64,000 bases of DNA from Aquabacterium sp. A3 (GCF_038069945.1 NZ_JBBPEV010000001.1:372001-436000); one strand, 5' to 3'. Numbered from the stretch's first letter, positions 37,345 to 46,931 are shown. Notes: generated by a model from the sequence alone, not told the origin. Translations and numbers: made by a program.

Positions 37345-38072
37345 GCCAGCCTCCGAGCGTCGTGCGCCGCAGCGTCTGAGCCCAAACCAGGCTCGCCCAT
37401 CCAGACTGTGTCGGCAAACACCGTGTCAGGGAACTGGGTTTCAGGGGCTGAAGTGGCAGGAAACGGAAGCGGCACGGGGACTTTCTGATCGCGAGGCCCT
37501 GATGATGCCATCGCTGGCGCCCGACCGCTGGCCTGCCCCAGATTGAGCGTGAGCAAACAGCTCAGCCGGTGCAGATCCTGGGGGTCGGAGCCCGCCAACA
37601 TGGGCGGCAACCAGCACCAGGCCAGGCGATGCAGTCGAGGATCCGGGCTGGCCTGACGCACCCGCAACAAGCGCCAGCCCGACAACTGCATGACCACGGC
37701 CAGGGACACGGGTCGATCACCCCAGTGCAGCACGCGCCAATGTGCCTGCGCTGCCGTACCCGAACGATCGCCCGGACACCAGCGCAGACAGAGGGCGGCG
37801 GCCGGCCGCCTCAACCGCCAGGCCACCCTGAGGGCCACCACGCTCCAGGCCATGGCCACCAGCACGCACGTGGCCGCCACAGCCCCATGCACCTGCCCGG
37901 CCATGCCTGCCTGAGCCCAAGCCCAGGCCCACGCCATGGCCAGCAACAGCGTGCCGGCCAGCAGGGCATGCACCAGCACACGCAGCCAGGCCACTGGCGG
38001 CAGCCCACCACGCAAATGCCATTGCCCTGGCGCCGTCAGCGGCGGGGCACTGAACGCACTGGCCGTGTGCAT
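37341..38072 (-). CDS. hypothetical two-span membrane protein before rpoE
   Basis: Protein of 243 aa not recognised as a characterised family. Two transmembrane segments (about 29-53, rich in Trp and Ala, and 60-82), then a basic stretch and a C-terminal domain of about 150 residues with WRVLHWGDRPVSLAVVMQLSG and SCLLTLNLGQASG. It overlaps rpoE by 4 nt (ATGA) and follows fabF by 39 bp, so it is cotranscribed with the sigma factor. Two-span topology and place suggest an envelope role, but no function is assigned. Confidence 0.7.
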   Translation of the reverse strand: MHTASAFSAPPLTAPGQWHLRGGLPPVAWLRVLVHALLAGTLLLAMAWAWAWAQAGMAGQVHGAVAATCVLVAMAWSVVALRVAWRLRRPAAALCLRWCPGDRSGTAAQAHWRVLHWGDRPVSLAVVMQLSGWRLLRVRQASPDPRLHRLAWCWLPPMLAGSDPQDLHRLSCLLTLNLGQASGRAPAMASSGPRDQKVPVPLPFPATSAPETQFPDTVFADTVWMGEPGLGSDAAAHDARRLA

Positions 38073-38111
38073 GGGCCGATGGAGTGGTGGTGCGGCGCTC
38101 AGCGGGCGCCC

Positions 38112-39356
38112 TCAGACACGCTTGAACACCAGGGTGCCGTTGGTGCCGCCGAAGCCGAAGTTGTTCTTCAAGGCCGCGTCGATCTTCATCTCGCGCGCCG
38201 TGTTGGCGCAGTAATCCAGATCGCACTCAGGATCCTGATTGAAGATGTTGATCGTGGGCGGCGAAATCTGATGGTGCACCGCCAGGGCCGTGAAGACCGA
38301 CTCGATGCCACCCGCACCACCCAGCAAGTGCCCGGTCATGGATTTGGTGGAGTTCACGACCAATTGGCGGGCGTGATCACCAAAAGCCGCCTTGATGGCG
38401 TTGGTTTCGTTGGCATCGCCCAAGGGAGTGGACGTGCCATGGGCGTTCAGGTATTGAACCTGGTCCGGGTTGAGACCCGCATTGCGCATGGCCGCCAGCA
38501 TGGAGCGCTTGGGGCCATCCACGTCAGGAGCGGTCATGTGGTAGGCATCGCCGCTCATGCCAAAGCCAGAGACCTCGGCGTAGATGCGCGCACCGCGTGC
38601 CTTGGCGTGCTCGTATTCTTCGAGCACCATCACGCCAGCGCCCTCGCCCAGCACGAAACCATCGCGGTCCTTGTCCCAGGGCCGAGAGGCCGTGGCGGGA
38701 TCATCGTTGCGCGTGGACAGCGCACGGGCTGCGGCAAAGCCGCCCACGCCCAGGGGGCTGACCGTGGCCTCTGCGCCACCGGCCACCATGACATCGGCGT
38801 CACCGTATTCGATCAGGCGCGACGCCAGACCAATGGCATGCAAACCGGTGGTGCATGCCGTGACCACGGCCAGGTTGGGCCCCTTGAATCCGTACTGGAT
38901 GGACACATGGCCAGAGATCATGTTGATGATCGAGGCCGGCACAAAGAACGGAGAAATGCGCCGCGGACCACGTTCTTTGTAGTCCGTGTGCGTTGCTTCG
39001 ATCATCGGCAAACCGCCGATGCCCGAGCCCACCATGACGCCAATGCGCTCGGCCACATCAGGGGTCAGCGCCTCGCCGGTGGGCAGCCCGGCGTCACGCA
39101 CGGCCTGCATGCTGGCCGCCAGGCCGTAATGAATGAAGGTATCCATGTGGCGGGCTTCTTTGCCGGGGATGTAATCCTCGATGTTGAAGCCCTTGACCTC
39201 GCCTGCGAACTGACAGGCGAACGCCGAAGCGTCGAACTTGGTGATGGTCTGGATACCGGATTGACCGGCCACCAGGTTGGTCCAGGACTCCTGCACGGTG
39301 TTACCCACCGGAGTGATCAGCCCCAGGCCAGTGACGACGACACGACGACGGCTCAT
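38112..39356 (-). CDS. fabF: beta-ketoacyl-ACP synthase II
   Basis: Chain-elongating condensing enzyme of fatty-acid synthesis (414 aa). Catalytic Cys168 ([13 protein letters not shown]), His in NAHGTST and His in [10 protein letters not shown] form the Cys-His-His triad. The start [16 protein letters not shown] and the end [14 protein letters not shown] are typical. 75 bp after acpP; that gap holds a GC-rich inverted repeat (arms 39392-39398 and 39410-39416). Confidence 0.97.
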   Translation of the reverse strand: MSRRRVVVTGLGLITPVGNTVQESWTNLVAGQSGIQTITKFDASAFACQFAGEVKGFNIEDYIPGKEARHMDTFIHYGLAASMQAVRDAGLPTGEALTPDVAERIGVMVGSGIGGLPMIEATHTDYKERGPRRISPFFVPASIINMISGHVSIQYGFKGPNLAVVTACTTGLHAIGLASRLIEYGDADVMVAGGAEATVSPLGVGGFAAARALSTRNDDPATASRPWDKDRDGFVLGEGAGVMVLEEYEHAKARGARIYAEVSGFGMSGDAYHMTAPDVDGPKRSMLAAMRNAGLNPDQVQYLNAHGTSTPLGDANETNAIKAAFGDHARQLVVNSTKSMTGHLLGGAGGIESVFTALAVHHQISPPTINIFNQDPECDLDYCANTAREMKIDAALKNNFGFGGTNGTLVFKRV

Positions 39357-39431
39357 GCTCTATGAATCAGTAAATTGACGAGGGATGAGGACCCGGGGGC
39401 CAGAAGGCACCCCGGGCCGGACTCAGCACGC

Positions 39432-39671
39432 TCAGGCCTTCACGTGTGCCTTGGCGTAATCGATCGCCAATTGCACTGTCGTGATCTTTTCAGCTTCTTC
39501 ATCGGGGATTTCGATGCCGAACTCATCTTCGAGAGCCATCACCAGCTCGACGGTATCCAGCGAGTCAGCGCCCAGATCGGCCACGAAAGCCTTCTCGTTG
39601 GTGACTTCAGACTCGGCCACACCGAGTTGCTCTGCAATGATCTTCTTGACGCGTGCTTCGATATCGCTCAT
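39432..39671 (-). CDS. acpP: acyl carrier protein
   Basis: Small acidic carrier (79 aa) of growing acyl chains. [18 protein letters not shown] holds Ser37, which AcpS loads with phosphopantetheine. The ATG at 39671 is preceded by GGAGGAG, a very strong ribosome site that fits the high abundance of ACP; the upstream in-frame start adds 8 residues and is unlikely. Confidence 0.98.
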   Translation of the reverse strand: MSDIEARVKKIIAEQLGVAESEVTNEKAFVADLGADSLDTVELVMALEDEFGIEIPDEEAEKITTVQLAIDYAKAHVKA

Positions 39672-39713
39672 GACTCCTCCAGGAGGGTAGTGCAAACAAA
39701 CCGGGGATTTTAC

Positions 39714-39744
39714 CGGCTCATCGTGTCAATATATCGACGAGCCG
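39714..39744 (-). repeat. inverted repeat in the fabG-acpP gap
   Basis: Ten-bp arms CGGCTCATCG/CGACGAGCCG (one mismatch that is a G.U pair in the mRNA) around an 11-nt AT-rich centre. On the minus strand the centre contains TTGACA, but no -10 lies at 16-18 bp. There is no U run. It is probably an mRNA processing or attenuation element setting acpP apart from fabG. Confidence 0.45.
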
Positions 39745-39788
39745 AAAACGAGCAAAGAGATTCCCCGGAACGATCTCATTGACTTCGT

Positions 39789-40556
39789 TCAAACCATGAA
39801 CATGCCGCCGTTGACGTGCAGTTCAATGCCTGTGATGTACGCCGCCTGCGCCGAGGCCAGAAAGGCCACCGCATTGGCGATGTCCTGAGGCTGACCCAGA
39901 CGCCCCAACGGGATCTGGCTGTTCAAGGCGGCGCGCTGTTCTTCAGACAGCGCGCGGGTCATGTCGGTGTCGATGAAGCCAGGCGCCACGCAGTTGACGG
40001 TGATGCCTCGGCTGCCCAACTCCTTGGCCAGCACGCGGCTCATGCCGGCAACACCCGCCTTGGAGGCGGCGTAGTTGGCCTGGCCGGCGTTGCCTGCAGC
40101 CCCGACCACCGACGTGATGTTGATGATTCGGCCGTGACGTTGCTTCATCATGGGCCGCGTGACGGCCCGCGACAGGCGGAACACTGCCTTGAGGTTGGTG
40201 TCGATGACGGCATCCCAGTCGTCGTCCTTCATGCGCATGGACAGGGTGTCGCGGGTGATGCCGGCGTTGTTCACCAGCACATGCAAGGCGCCGTGTTCTT
40301 TGACGATGGTGTCGATCAGGGCATCCACGGCCGCAGCGTCGGTCACGTTCAGCACCACCCCCCGGCAGCCGGCAAAGGCACCCAGGGTGTCGTTGATCGC
40401 AGCCGCACCGCTTTCACTGGTGGCGGTGCCGATGACGATCATGCCGCGCTCGGCCAGCGTTCGTGCCACCGCCTGCCCGATTCCCCGGGTGGCGCCAGTG
40501 ACCAGGGCGACCTGGCCTTGGACATTGTCCTGTGCGTTGTGGGTCGCGGCAGTCAT
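39789..40556 (-). CDS. fabG: 3-oxoacyl-ACP reductase
   Basis: NADPH-dependent short-chain dehydrogenase (255 aa). GATRGIG at 21-27 binds cofactor; NNAGI, Ser149 (NITSVVG), Tyr162 and Lys166 (YAASK) form the catalytic set. The ATG at 40556 shares its A with the fabD stop (TGATG). C-terminal GIELHVNGGMFMV is the usual end. The frame stays open upstream inside fabD but without a start of merit. Confidence 0.97.
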   Translation of the reverse strand: MTAATHNAQDNVQGQVALVTGATRGIGQAVARTLAERGMIVIGTATSESGAAAINDTLGAFAGCRGVVLNVTDAAAVDALIDTIVKEHGALHVLVNNAGITRDTLSMRMKDDDWDAVIDTNLKAVFRLSRAVTRPMMKQRHGRIINITSVVGAAGNAGQANYAASKAGVAGMSRVLAKELGSRGITVNCVAPGFIDTDMTRALSEEQRAALNSQIPLGRLGQPQDIANAVAFLASAQAAYITGIELHVNGGMFMV

Positions 40557-41491
40557 CACAGCATCCCTTTCACGTCCTGCAGCGTGGCCGGATCCAGCAC
40601 GGTGGCCGTGATCAGGTCTGCATCGATTCTTTTGATCATTCCCGCCAGCACCTTGCCGGGCCCGCACTCGAAGACGTGCGTCAGGCCCCTGGCCTTGAGG
40701 GCCTGCACGGTCTCAACCCAGCGAACGGGGCCAAAGGCCTGCCGGTACAGCGCGTCCCGGATGGCCTGCGGCTCGTCCACCGCGGCCACATCGATGTTGT
40801 TGATGACCGGGATGCCGGGCGCCGCAAAAGGCGTGGCGGCCAACTGCTGCATGAGCCGTTCAGCCGCAGACTTCATCAAACTGGAGTGGAACGGGGCCGA
40901 CACCGGCAGCGACAGCGCACGTTTGGCGCCTGCGGCCTTCAACACCTCGCAGGCCTTTTCAACAGCCGCCTTGGTGCCGGCAATCACGGTTTGTTTGGGG
41001 TCGTTGAAGTTCACGGCCTCGACGGCCTCGCCCACCTCGGCGGCCGCCTGGGCGCAACCCGCCTTCACGGCCTGGGCGTCCAGGCCCAGGATGGCCGCCA
41101 TGCCACCCACCCCGACGGGCACGGCCTCTTGCATGGCCTGCGCACGAAAACGCACCAGGGGCAAAGCGTCTTTGAGCGCCAGGGCGCCCGAGGCCACCAG
41201 CGCGGTGTATTCACCCAGTGAATGTCCGGCCACGGCGGCGGGCTTCAACCCGGTGTCCGCCAGCCACGCCCGCCAGCAGGCCACACCCGCGGTCAGCATC
41301 ACGGGCTGGGTCGTGGTCGTGAGGTCCAGGCGCTCTTTGGGGCCCTGCGCAATCAGCGCGGCCATGTCTTCGCCCAGCACGTCCGAGGCCTCGACCAGCG
41401 TGTCGCGAACCGCGGGATGGTCGGCCCAGGCGTCGAGCATGCCCACCGACTGTGAGCCTTGACCAGGAAATACGAATGCAAATGCAGTCAT
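40556..41491 (-). CDS. fabD: malonyl-CoA-ACP transacylase
   Basis: Loads malonyl groups on ACP (311 aa). FVFPGQGSQSVGM at the start, the nucleophile Ser91 in GHSLGEYTALVA, and the catalytic His in VSAPFHSSLM. The ATG at 41491 was chosen because the protein begins MTAFAFVFPGQG as in the family; the frame runs on upstream into fabH as an artefact. It lies 22 bp after fabH and is fused by TGATG to fabG. Confidence 0.97.
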   Translation of the reverse strand: MTAFAFVFPGQGSQSVGMLDAWADHPAVRDTLVEASDVLGEDMAALIAQGPKERLDLTTTTQPVMLTAGVACWRAWLADTGLKPAAVAGHSLGEYTALVASGALALKDALPLVRFRAQAMQEAVPVGVGGMAAILGLDAQAVKAGCAQAAAEVGEAVEAVNFNDPKQTVIAGTKAAVEKACEVLKAAGAKRALSLPVSAPFHSSLMKSAAERLMQQLAATPFAAPGIPVINNIDVAAVDEPQAIRDALYRQAFGPVRWVETVQALKARGLTHVFECGPGKVLAGMIKRIDADLITATVLDPATLQDVKGML

Positions 41492-41513
41492 GCGTTGTCT
41501 TTCATTCTTTATC

Positions 41514-42560
41514 TCAGTAATCAACCAGCACAGCGCCCCACGTGAACCCGCCTCCGACGCCCTCCAGCATGAGGCTGTGGCCACGCTGTATGCGGCCGCT
41601 GCGCACGCCCTCGTCCAGCGCCAGTGGAATGGACGCCGCCGAGGTGTTGCCATGTTGATCGACCGTGACGATCACCTTGTCCAGCGGCAGATGCAACTTG
41701 CGCGCCGTGCCGAACATGATGCGCAGGTTGGCCTGGTGCGGAATGAGCCAGTCGATGCTCTGCGGCTCACGCCCTGCCAGGCTCAGCACTTCGTGTGCGC
41801 ATTGATCCAGCACCGACACCGCCAGCTTGAAGACCGCCTGGCCCTCCATTTTCAGCAAAGGGGAGCCCACGATCTCGCCATAGGCGATCTGTCCGGGCAC
41901 ATTCAGGATGTCAACGTGGCGACTGTCCGCGTGCAAGCGGGACGCCACCACGCCAGGCTGGTCACTGGCCTCCAGCACCACCGCGCCGGCCCCGTCGCCA
42001 AACAACACGCAGGTGGTCCGGTCTGAAAAGTCGAGCAAACGGGAAAACACCTCGGCACCGATGACCAGGGCGCGTCGGGCCGCACCCGTGCGGATCATCG
42101 AGTCGGCCACGGTCAGGGCATAGATGAACCCGGAGCACACGGCCTGCACATCGAAGGCGGCACAGCCGTGCACCCCCAAGGCCCGCTGAATCAGGCAGGC
42201 GGTTGACGGGAACACCATGTCGGGCGTGGAGGTGGCGCAGATGATCAGGTCGATGTCTTGTGCCGTGCACCCCGCAGCGTCCAGGGCCTGACGGGCGGCC
42301 AGCACCCCCAGCTGGCTGGAGGTGACACCACGCTGAACGTAGTGTCGCGCCCGTATGCCGGTGCGCTCCACGATCCAGTCGTCGGAGGTGTCGATGCCGT
42401 CGCGGGCGAGCCGCTCGACAAGATCCTGATTGGTGACGCGGTCTGGCGGCAGGTGGCTGCCAGTGCCAGCGATGCGCGCAAACCGACGGCTGGTGGCCTG
42501 GGTTTCGCGCCCCGCCGCGGCGTCAGAACGATGGTGATCGTTCGTCGGTCTTGGGGACAT
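41514..42560 (-). CDS. fabH: beta-ketoacyl-ACP synthase III
   Basis: Starts fatty-acid synthesis by condensing acetyl-CoA with malonyl-ACP. Cys142 ([13 protein letters not shown]), the His in IPHQANLRI and the Asn near NTSAASIP make the triad, and GTGSHLPP opens the core. At 348 aa it has about 25 residues more at the N-terminus than E. coli FabH (317), so a later start is possible, although none has a better ribosome site. 12 bp after plsX. Confidence 0.95.
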   Translation of the reverse strand: MSPRPTNDHHRSDAAAGRETQATSRRFARIAGTGSHLPPDRVTNQDLVERLARDGIDTSDDWIVERTGIRARHYVQRGVTSSQLGVLAARQALDAAGCTAQDIDLIICATSTPDMVFPSTACLIQRALGVHGCAAFDVQAVCSGFIYALTVADSMIRTGAARRALVIGAEVFSRLLDFSDRTTCVLFGDGAGAVVLEASDQPGVVASRLHADSRHVDILNVPGQIAYGEIVGSPLLKMEGQAVFKLAVSVLDQCAHEVLSLAGREPQSIDWLIPHQANLRIMFGTARKLHLPLDKVIVTVDQHGNTSAASIPLALDEGVRSGRIQRGHSLMLEGVGGGFTWGAVLVDY

Positions 42561-42572
42561 TGAAAAGGGGAT

Positions 42573-43691
42573 TCAGGCCACCTGGCCCAGATCCGCCTTC
42601 TCGCCCGCCGCCTCTTTGGAAGGCATGCTGACCAGCGTGGCTGCAATCTGGTCGTGTACCCGATCCAGCAGTCGATGACGGGCCGCATCATACGCCCGAT
42701 TCAGCGCCACCTGAAAGGCCAGCTTGTCAGAAGAACCGTGGCTCTTGAACACCAGGCCGCGCAGACCCAACAAGGCAGCGCCACTGTAGCGACGGTGGTC
42801 TACGCGCTTTTTAAAGTGATTTAGCACCGGCATGGCCACCAAAGCAGCCATTTTGGTGAAGATGTTGCGGGTGAACTCTTGTTTGATGAAGGCGGCAAAC
42901 ATGCCGGCCAGACCCTCAGCGGTCTTGAGCGCCACATTGCCCACGAAACCATCACACACCACAATGTCCGAGGTGCCCTTGAAAATGTCGTTGCCTTCCA
43001 CGTTGCCGTGGAAGTTGATGAGCCCACGGTTGTGGGCATCACGCAAGAGTTCTCCGGCGGCCTTGATGACCTCGCTGCCCTTGATCACTTCTTCGCCGAT
43101 GTTCAGCAACCCGACGCTGGGGCTGTCCTTGCCATCCACGGCCGAGACCAGGGCGCTGCCCATGACGGCGAACTGCAGCAGGTGCGCCGCCGTGCAATCC
43201 ACATTGGCCCCCAGGTCCAGCACGGTGGTGAATCCATCGTTCTGGTTGGGCATCACCGTGGCCAGCGCAGGCCGATCAATGCCCTCCACCGTCTTGAGCA
43301 GGTAGCGGGCCAGCGCCATGAGCGCGCCCGTGTTGCCGGCAGACACGCAGGCGTGCGCCGACGCTGGAGCATCGGCAGAGGCCTTTACCTGGGAAATGGC
43401 CACGCGCATGGACGAATCCTTCTTGCGCCGCAAGGCCACCTCAACCGGGTCGTCCATGGTGACCACCTCGGTGGCCGGCACGATGCGGCAACGCGGCCAG
43501 GCGCGCGCCTCCGCCAGCGCATCAGGCTGCCCGACCAGCAGCAACTCGGCATCCGGGTGCTGATCCAGGAAGGCCCGGGCCGCCGGCAGCGTGATGGACG
43601 GGCCGTGATCGCCCCCCATGCAATCCACGGCGATGCGCACAGGCGACAAGGCCGCCAGGGTTGCAGATGATGAAGAATTGGGAATGCTCAT
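42573..43691 (-). CDS. plsX: phosphate acyltransferase PlsX
   Basis: Makes acyl-phosphate from acyl-ACP for phospholipid synthesis, linking FabHDG to the membrane. [16 protein letters not shown], then [42 protein letters not shown] and the end [16 protein letters not shown]. 372 aa. The 156-bp upstream gap holds two small hairpins, including the perfect palindrome CTGTCGGCCGACAG (43722-43735). Confidence 0.97.
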   Translation of the reverse strand: MSIPNSSSSATLAALSPVRIAVDCMGGDHGPSITLPAARAFLDQHPDAELLLVGQPDALAEARAWPRCRIVPATEVVTMDDPVEVALRRKKDSSMRVAISQVKASADAPASAHACVSAGNTGALMALARYLLKTVEGIDRPALATVMPNQNDGFTTVLDLGANVDCTAAHLLQFAVMGSALVSAVDGKDSPSVGLLNIGEEVIKGSEVIKAAGELLRDAHNRGLINFHGNVEGNDIFKGTSDIVVCDGFVGNVALKTAEGLAGMFAAFIKQEFTRNIFTKMAALVAMPVLNHFKKRVDHRRYSGAALLGLRGLVFKSHGSSDKLAFQVALNRAYDAARHRLLDRVHDQIAATLVSMPSKEAAGEKADLGQVA

Positions 43692-43847
43692 GGGTCACCA
43701 GGGCAATGGCCACAATGGCCGCTGTCGGCCGACAGGCTGAACGACACAAACAACAAGGGCCGGCAAGCCGACGTCAGCGTCGGGTTGTCCAGCCCTGGGG
43801 GTGGAGACTGTGAGGCTCCGCAACCCGGCGCGAGGGCCGGGCCAGTA

Positions 43848-44030
43848 TCAGGCGTCAGCCTTGGTCTTCAGGACCTTGCGACCACGGTAGAAACCGGTGG
43901 GGCTGATGTGGTGACGCAGGTGGATTTCGCCGGTGGTGGGTTCGACGGCGGTGCCCGGGGTATTCAGGGCATTGTGCGAACGGTGCATGCCACGCTTGGA
44001 GGGCGACTTCTTGTTTTGCTGAACGGCCAT
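43848..44030 (-). CDS. rpmF: 50S ribosomal protein L32
   Basis: Ribosomal protein of 60 aa: [19 protein letters not shown] and [14 protein letters not shown] are typical. The paired zinc cysteines present in some L32 forms are absent, so it is the zinc-free type. GGAG lies 6 nt before the ATG. It heads the plsX-fab cluster, with a hairpin and a promoter upstream. Confidence 0.97.
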   Translation of the reverse strand: MAVQQNKKSPSKRGMHRSHNALNTPGTAVEPTTGEIHLRHHISPTGFYRGRKVLKTKADA

Positions 44031-44046
44031 GATGGACTCCGGATGG

Positions 44047-44066
44047 GCAGGCAGTCAACTGCCTGC
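44047..44066 (-). repeat. hairpin in the rpmF leader
   Basis: Eight-bp arms GCAGGCAG/CTGCCTGC with loop TCAA (TTGA in the mRNA), 17 nt before the rpmF start and just before its Shine-Dalgarno. It could set transcript stability or ribosome access. Confidence 0.5.
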
Positions 44067-44189
44067 AGATTTACCTGACCTTGCAGGACCACTTGAGCCG
44101 GGAGGCGACGCCACTGGACGTGCGCTCAAATCCGGTTTGCAGCCCGCAAGTTGTTGATCAAAATTCCGGCATGACCCGGAAAACTCTCA

Positions 44190-44218
44190 ATTCTAGCATG
44201 AAAACACAATGAAGCCAA
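44190..44218 (-). promoter_or_regulatory. sigma-70 promoter for rpmF-plsX-fab genes
   Basis: -35 TTGGCT (44218-44213, 4 of 6), a 17-bp spacer and -10 TAGAAT (44195-44190, 5 of 6) with an upstream TG (TGCTAGAAT, extended -10). The predicted start is near 44183, giving a leader of about 150 nt. This is the best-formed minus-strand promoter in the window and lies in the only sizeable gap between yceD and rpmF. Confidence 0.55.
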
Positions 44219-44232
44219 ACTTGAAAGTCAGC

Positions 44233-44856
44233 TCAGCGGTCTGACGAGTCTGGGGTTTTCTTGTTTTTGAGCGCGGCCAACACGGCAAACGGGTTGGGCC
44301 GGTCGGTCGCCCCCGACTCGGCAGGGTCGGGGGAGCCCCCCGGATTCGACGCTGCGCCGGCCACTTCTTCAGAGCCTGGCTGCATCCACGAGTTCAGGTC
44401 AACCGGGCACTCGTCATGCCTGGGCAAGATGGGCTCGGCCATGATCAGCTCGTCTTCGATCAATTCGAGCAGGTTGAACTGACGCGATACCGCCAGCACG
44501 TCCTCGTCGGACTCCGCGTCCAACTGGGCGGCGGCGGCTTCGTCGGCCACGAACCTGATGTCACGGTCCACCTCGACGTCCAGCATCACCGGATGCAGGC
44601 ACCGTTGACACTCATAAGGCAAACGGGCCTGAGCACGCACGTCCAGCCACCACTGGGGCGCCCCCACGCGTTGCGGCACGGTGCGGCCCTGCACCTGCCA
44701 GCGAACCGGACCCAGCGCCGCCACGTCGGCCTCCTGGGGCAGCCCCGCACACAATCGAGACAACTCGGCCACGGGCGTGTCACCGGCCAGCGGCTCGCCT
44801 GATTCGATGAAAACCCCCACATCCATTTTGCGGGGATGGAATACGCGCTGTTTCAT
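44233..44856 (-). CDS. yceD: YceD family (DUF177) protein, 23S rRNA accumulation factor
   Basis: Protein of 207 aa with the DUF177 core CQRCLHPVMLDVEVDRDIRFV and a later acidic patch DVLAVSRQFNLLELIEDELIMAEP split by normal family spacing. E. coli YceD is needed for normal 23S rRNA levels. The ATG at 44856 starts MKQRVFHPRKMDVGV; an upstream frame overlaps the divergent maf start and is unlikely. It precedes rpmF as in most proteobacteria. The C-terminal tail is Pro/Gly/Ser-rich. Confidence 0.9.
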   Translation of the reverse strand: MKQRVFHPRKMDVGVFIESGEPLAGDTPVAELSRLCAGLPQEADVAALGPVRWQVQGRTVPQRVGAPQWWLDVRAQARLPYECQRCLHPVMLDVEVDRDIRFVADEAAAAQLDAESDEDVLAVSRQFNLLELIEDELIMAEPILPRHDECPVDLNSWMQPGSEEVAGAASNPGGSPDPAESGATDRPNPFAVLAALKNKKTPDSSDR

Positions 44857-44914
44857 GCGCGCAAGTGTAGGGGCTGCGCAGCAGTGAGGCGCCGGTTTGG
44901 CGACAATCACGTCC

Positions 44915-45541
44915 ATGCACATTTCTTTGCCCCGGCTCATCCTGGCATCGACGTCGCCCTACCGCCGTGAGTTGCTGGGCCGACTGAGATACCCGTTCGA
45001 CACCGTGTCGCCCCAGGTGGACGAGACACCCCACCCGGGCGAACGTCCTGCCGCACTGGCGCTGCGGCTGGCGCAGGCCAAGGCGCTGGCCGTGCCCCGT
45101 GACACGGCGGCCGGCGTGGCTGATGTGGTCGTGATCGGCTCGGACCAGGTGGCAGACCTCCACGGCACGCCGCTGGGCAAGCCCGGCAGCCACGAGCGTG
45201 CCCTGGCGCAATGGCGGGCCATGCGGGGCCAGGCAGTGCAGTTTCACACCGCCGTCTGCGTGTGGCGGCCTGCCACGGGCTACCTGCAGACCGCGCTGGA
45301 CACCGTCACGGTGCGCATGCGCAACCTCGATGACGCCCAGATAGAAGCCTATCTGCACCTGGAAACACCCTACGATTGCGCCGGCAGCGCCAAATGCGAG
45401 ACCCTGGGCATCGCCCTGCTGGACGCCATTGAAAGCCAGGACCCCACCTCGCTGGTGGGCCTGCCCTTGATCCTCACCAACCGGCTGCTGCGCGAGGCCG
45501 GACTGGATGTACTTGCCGCCCTGGCCCAAGATGGACACTGA
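44915..45541 (+). CDS. Maf/YceF nucleotide pyrophosphatase
   Basis: House-cleaning NTP pyrophosphatase; the YceF subgroup acts on 7-methyl-GTP. ILASTSPYRRELLGRL at 9-24, VDETPHPGE and IGSDQVADLHGTPLGKPG are the three conserved blocks. 208 aa. The ATG at 44915 fits the N-terminus of the family; a TTG 18 nt upstream is less likely. Divergent from yceD with 58 bp between starts; the next gene overlaps its end by 11 bp. Confidence 0.93.
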   Translation: MHISLPRLILASTSPYRRELLGRLRYPFDTVSPQVDETPHPGERPAALALRLAQAKALAVPRDTAAGVADVVVIGSDQVADLHGTPLGKPGSHERALAQWRAMRGQAVQFHTAVCVWRPATGYLQTALDTVTVRMRNLDDAQIEAYLHLETPYDCAGSAKCETLGIALLDAIESQDPTSLVGLPLILTNRLLREAGLDVLAALAQDGH

Positions 45542-46334
45542 ACTGAACACCACCACGCCGCCCCCCGGCCGGCTATGGCTGATCCCCAACACCCTGGACC
45601 TGGGGTGCATTGCGGAGGACGCCCCCCCGCCCGACCTGCAAGATGTATTGCCCATGGGGGTGCTCCGCATCGCCGCCGGTCTGACGCACTGGATCGCAGA
45701 AAACGCCAAGACCACACGCGCCTTCCTCAAACGTGTGGACGGCGTCGTGCCCCTGTCGCGCCCCTTGCAAGAACACCAGATTCAGGTGATCCCAAGGCCT
45801 GGCAAAGGCCGCGCCGACAAGCCACGCGGGCCTGCGGCCTGGCGGGAACTGCTGGCGCCTGCGCTGGCCGGGCACGACGTGGGGCTGATCTCGGAGGCGG
45901 GCCTGCCGGCTGTCGCCGACCCGGGCGCCGATGTGGTGCTGGCGGCCCACCGGCTGGGCTTGAAAGTGCAGGCCCTGTCAGGGCCGAGTTCGCTGCTGCT
46001 GGCACAGGCGGCCAGCGGCCTACACGGCCAGAGCTTTGCGTTCGTGGGCTACCTGCCTGTGGAGCCCACCGAGCGCCAGCAGCGCATTCGCGAGCTGGAG
46101 CAGTGGTCCAGAAAACAACAGCAGACGCAGTTGGTCATCGAAACCCCTTACCGCAACCCGGCACTGTGTCAGGCCCTGCTCAACACCTTGCAGACCGAAA
46201 CCTGGCTGAGCATCAGCTGTGGCCTGACCCTGGCCGATGGCTGGAGCCGAACCGACACGGTTGGCGCGTGGCGCAAAGCACCGCCCGTTCTGCCCACCGG
46301 CATCCCGGCCGTGTTTGCCTGGCTGGCACGCTGA
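45531..46334 (+). CDS. SAM-dependent methyltransferase, RsmI/tetrapyrrole-methylase fold
   Basis: Protein of 267 aa with the tetrapyrrole-methylase fold. GRLWLIPNTLD at the start and the SAM-site-like GLISEAGLPAVADPGADVV resemble RsmI (16S rRNA 2'-O-ribose methyltransferase at C1402), then ALSGPSSLLLAQAASG and FVGYLPV. It is the divergent paralogue often found beside maf in betaproteobacteria, so it need not have the RsmI target. The ATG at 45531 overlaps maf by 11 bp, suggesting coupled expression. Confidence 0.85.
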   Translation: MDTELNTTTPPPGRLWLIPNTLDLGCIAEDAPPPDLQDVLPMGVLRIAAGLTHWIAENAKTTRAFLKRVDGVVPLSRPLQEHQIQVIPRPGKGRADKPRGPAAWRELLAPALAGHDVGLISEAGLPAVADPGADVVLAAHRLGLKVQALSGPSSLLLAQAASGLHGQSFAFVGYLPVEPTERQQRIRELEQWSRKQQQTQLVIETPYRNPALCQALLNTLQTETWLSISCGLTLADGWSRTDTVGAWRKAPPVLPTGIPAVFAWLAR

Positions 46335-46379
46335 CAAACACCCTGCCGGTGCACTTTTTTACAGACAGAATGTCGATCG

Positions 46380-46895
46380 ATGACAAGCCCCACCCCTCAC
46401 CAACCCGCTGAAGCCAACGGCCCTGCCACCGCGCCGCTCGCCGCGCCAGACGCCCTGGCCTCCAGCCTGGGCTACGCGGGACTGCTGCCCTTCGTGGCCG
46501 GCGCCGTGCTCACATGGCTGCTCTCGGGGCGCGCAGACCCCGAACCATTACACTTTGCTGTGCAGGCCCTGGTGAGCTATGCCGCACTGATCGTGTCCTT
46601 TCTGGGGGGGCTGCCCTGGGGCCTGTCCATGCGCTGGCCTGCGGGCGACCAAGCCGCCCTGGCCGTGCGCGCGCGGGCACTGTGGTCTGGCATTGCCTAC
46701 AGCCTGCTGGCCTGGGTGGCCGTGCTGATGCCACCACATGCCGGTTTGGTGGTGCTGGGTGCCTTGTTGCTGGGGTGTTACCTCAACGATCGGCGCCTCT
46801 ACCCTGCCCTGGGCGCCGCGCCATGGCTTACCCTGCGCTTCAGGCTGTCCAGCGTGGCCAGCATCAGTTGCTGGTTCGCTGCGGCCCAGATCTGA
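46380..46895 (+). CDS. DUF3429 membrane protein
   Basis: Integral membrane protein of 171 aa with about five hydrophobic segments: GYAGLLPFVAGAVLTWLL, LVSYAALIVSFLGGLPWGL, IAYSLLAWVAVLMPP, GLVVLGALLLGCYL and a last one. The SFLGGLPWG motif is typical of DUF3429. The first 27 residues are Pro/Ala-rich. Function unknown. Between the methyltransferase and the M61 peptidase, same strand. Confidence 0.82.
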   Translation: MTSPTPHQPAEANGPATAPLAAPDALASSLGYAGLLPFVAGAVLTWLLSGRADPEPLHFAVQALVSYAALIVSFLGGLPWGLSMRWPAGDQAALAVRARALWSGIAYSLLAWVAVLMPPHAGLVVLGALLLGCYLNDRRLYPALGAAPWLTLRFRLSSVASISCWFAAAQI

Positions 46896-46931
46896 CGAGC
46901 CCACCAACCTCTTTGCAGCACCCCACACGGC

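Noticed and set aside
39714..39744. Perfect TTGACA (minus strand) as an acpP promoter
   Set aside because: The nearest -10-like TAAAAT is only 11 bp away; better explained as the loop of an inverted repeat.
43848..44030. Damaged L32 because zinc cysteines are missing
   Set aside because: Zinc-free L32 proteins are normal in many bacteria and the length is standard.
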